Source: Acidimicrobiia bacterium
GTDB lineage: Bacteria; Actinomycetota; Acidimicrobiia; Acidimicrobiales; Ilumatobacteraceae
Direction: 5' to 3'
DNA: 5,367 bases
Assembly: GCA_010025655.1 (NCBI GenBank)
Contig: RGSV01000087.1
Location: 1 to 5,367, forward strand
In this document: piece after piece, positions 5,338-5,367 of the stretch
Layout of the letters: every line of letters begins with the position of its first letter
How positions within the stretch are numbered: the first letter of the stretch is position 1
Made by a program: the position numbers and the translations under genes
The notes under the pieces: model-generated
Databases searched by the model: none
The model's input: the letters and a program-made list of their open reading frames with translations, nothing else
Told to the model about the DNA's origin: nothing

Positions 5338-5367
5338 ATGTCACGCAAGCGTCTTGACCTCATCATC
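5338..5367 (+). CDS. Start of an unidentified gene (cut by window end)
   Basis: Only ten codons are visible, encoding MSRKRLDLII. An ATG with a strong AAAGGA ribosome binding site at ideal spacing, 148 bp after the transporter stop on the same strand, makes a true start likely. The basic beginning followed by hydrophobic residues would fit the N-terminus of a membrane or secreted protein, but ten residues cannot establish this. No family can be named. The gap and the possible terminator before it suggest its own transcript rather than membership of the arsI-MFS unit. Confidence 0.55.
   Translation, partial: MSRKRLDLII

Overview
The window looks like a piece of a high-GC actinobacterial chromosome. 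The RecA sequence, a LexA box of the actinobacterial/mycobacterial type (CGAAC-N4-GTTCG), a CadI/ArsI protein very like the mycobacterial one, a TTG start and many TCG/GTCGAC-rich codons all point that way. My best guess, from general resemblance only, is class Acidimicrobiia (Ilumatobacter-like aquatic lineages). There is no CRISPR array, insertion sequence or phage gene, and this does not look like a mobile region.

Left half, minus strand, in order of transcription: a class-III PLP-dependent aminotransferase of the glutamate-1-semialdehyde aminomutase type (3209-1836); 7 bases later a small DUF983 zinc-ribbon membrane protein (1828-1418); a terminator-like hairpin (1415-1378); then recA (1184-45) with its own promoter. 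That promoter has a consensus-like -35 and -10 exactly 17 bp apart, with a LexA (SOS) box filling most of the spacer. The predicted transcript begins with a leader of about 135 nt. Its first 47 nt can fold into a long stem enclosing a GNRA-capped hairpin, followed by a C/A-rich stretch and a good ribosome binding site. A hairpin right after the recA stop is a likely terminator.

Middle: two plus-strand tRNA genes, tRNA-His(GTG) and tRNA-Lys(CTT), both with encoded CCA. The 5' end of tRNA-His lies almost on top of the start of the divergent aminotransferase gene.

Right half, plus strand: a CadI/ArsI-type glyoxalase-fold protein (3530-3988) with the vicinal cysteine pair and metal ligands expected of a Fe(II)-dependent C-As lyase. 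Seven bases later comes a 12-TM major facilitator transporter (3996-5189, TTG start). The spacing suggests one two-gene transcript, plausibly a compact organoarsenical detoxification unit (cleave the C-As bond, then move substrate or product), but no arsR, arsM, arsP or acr3 is in view. The window ends 10 codons into another plus-strand gene with a strong ribosome binding site (5338 onward).

The main points for a second look are the structured recA leader, the arsI-MFS pair without a visible regulator, and the dyad ending six bases before the arsI start codon.
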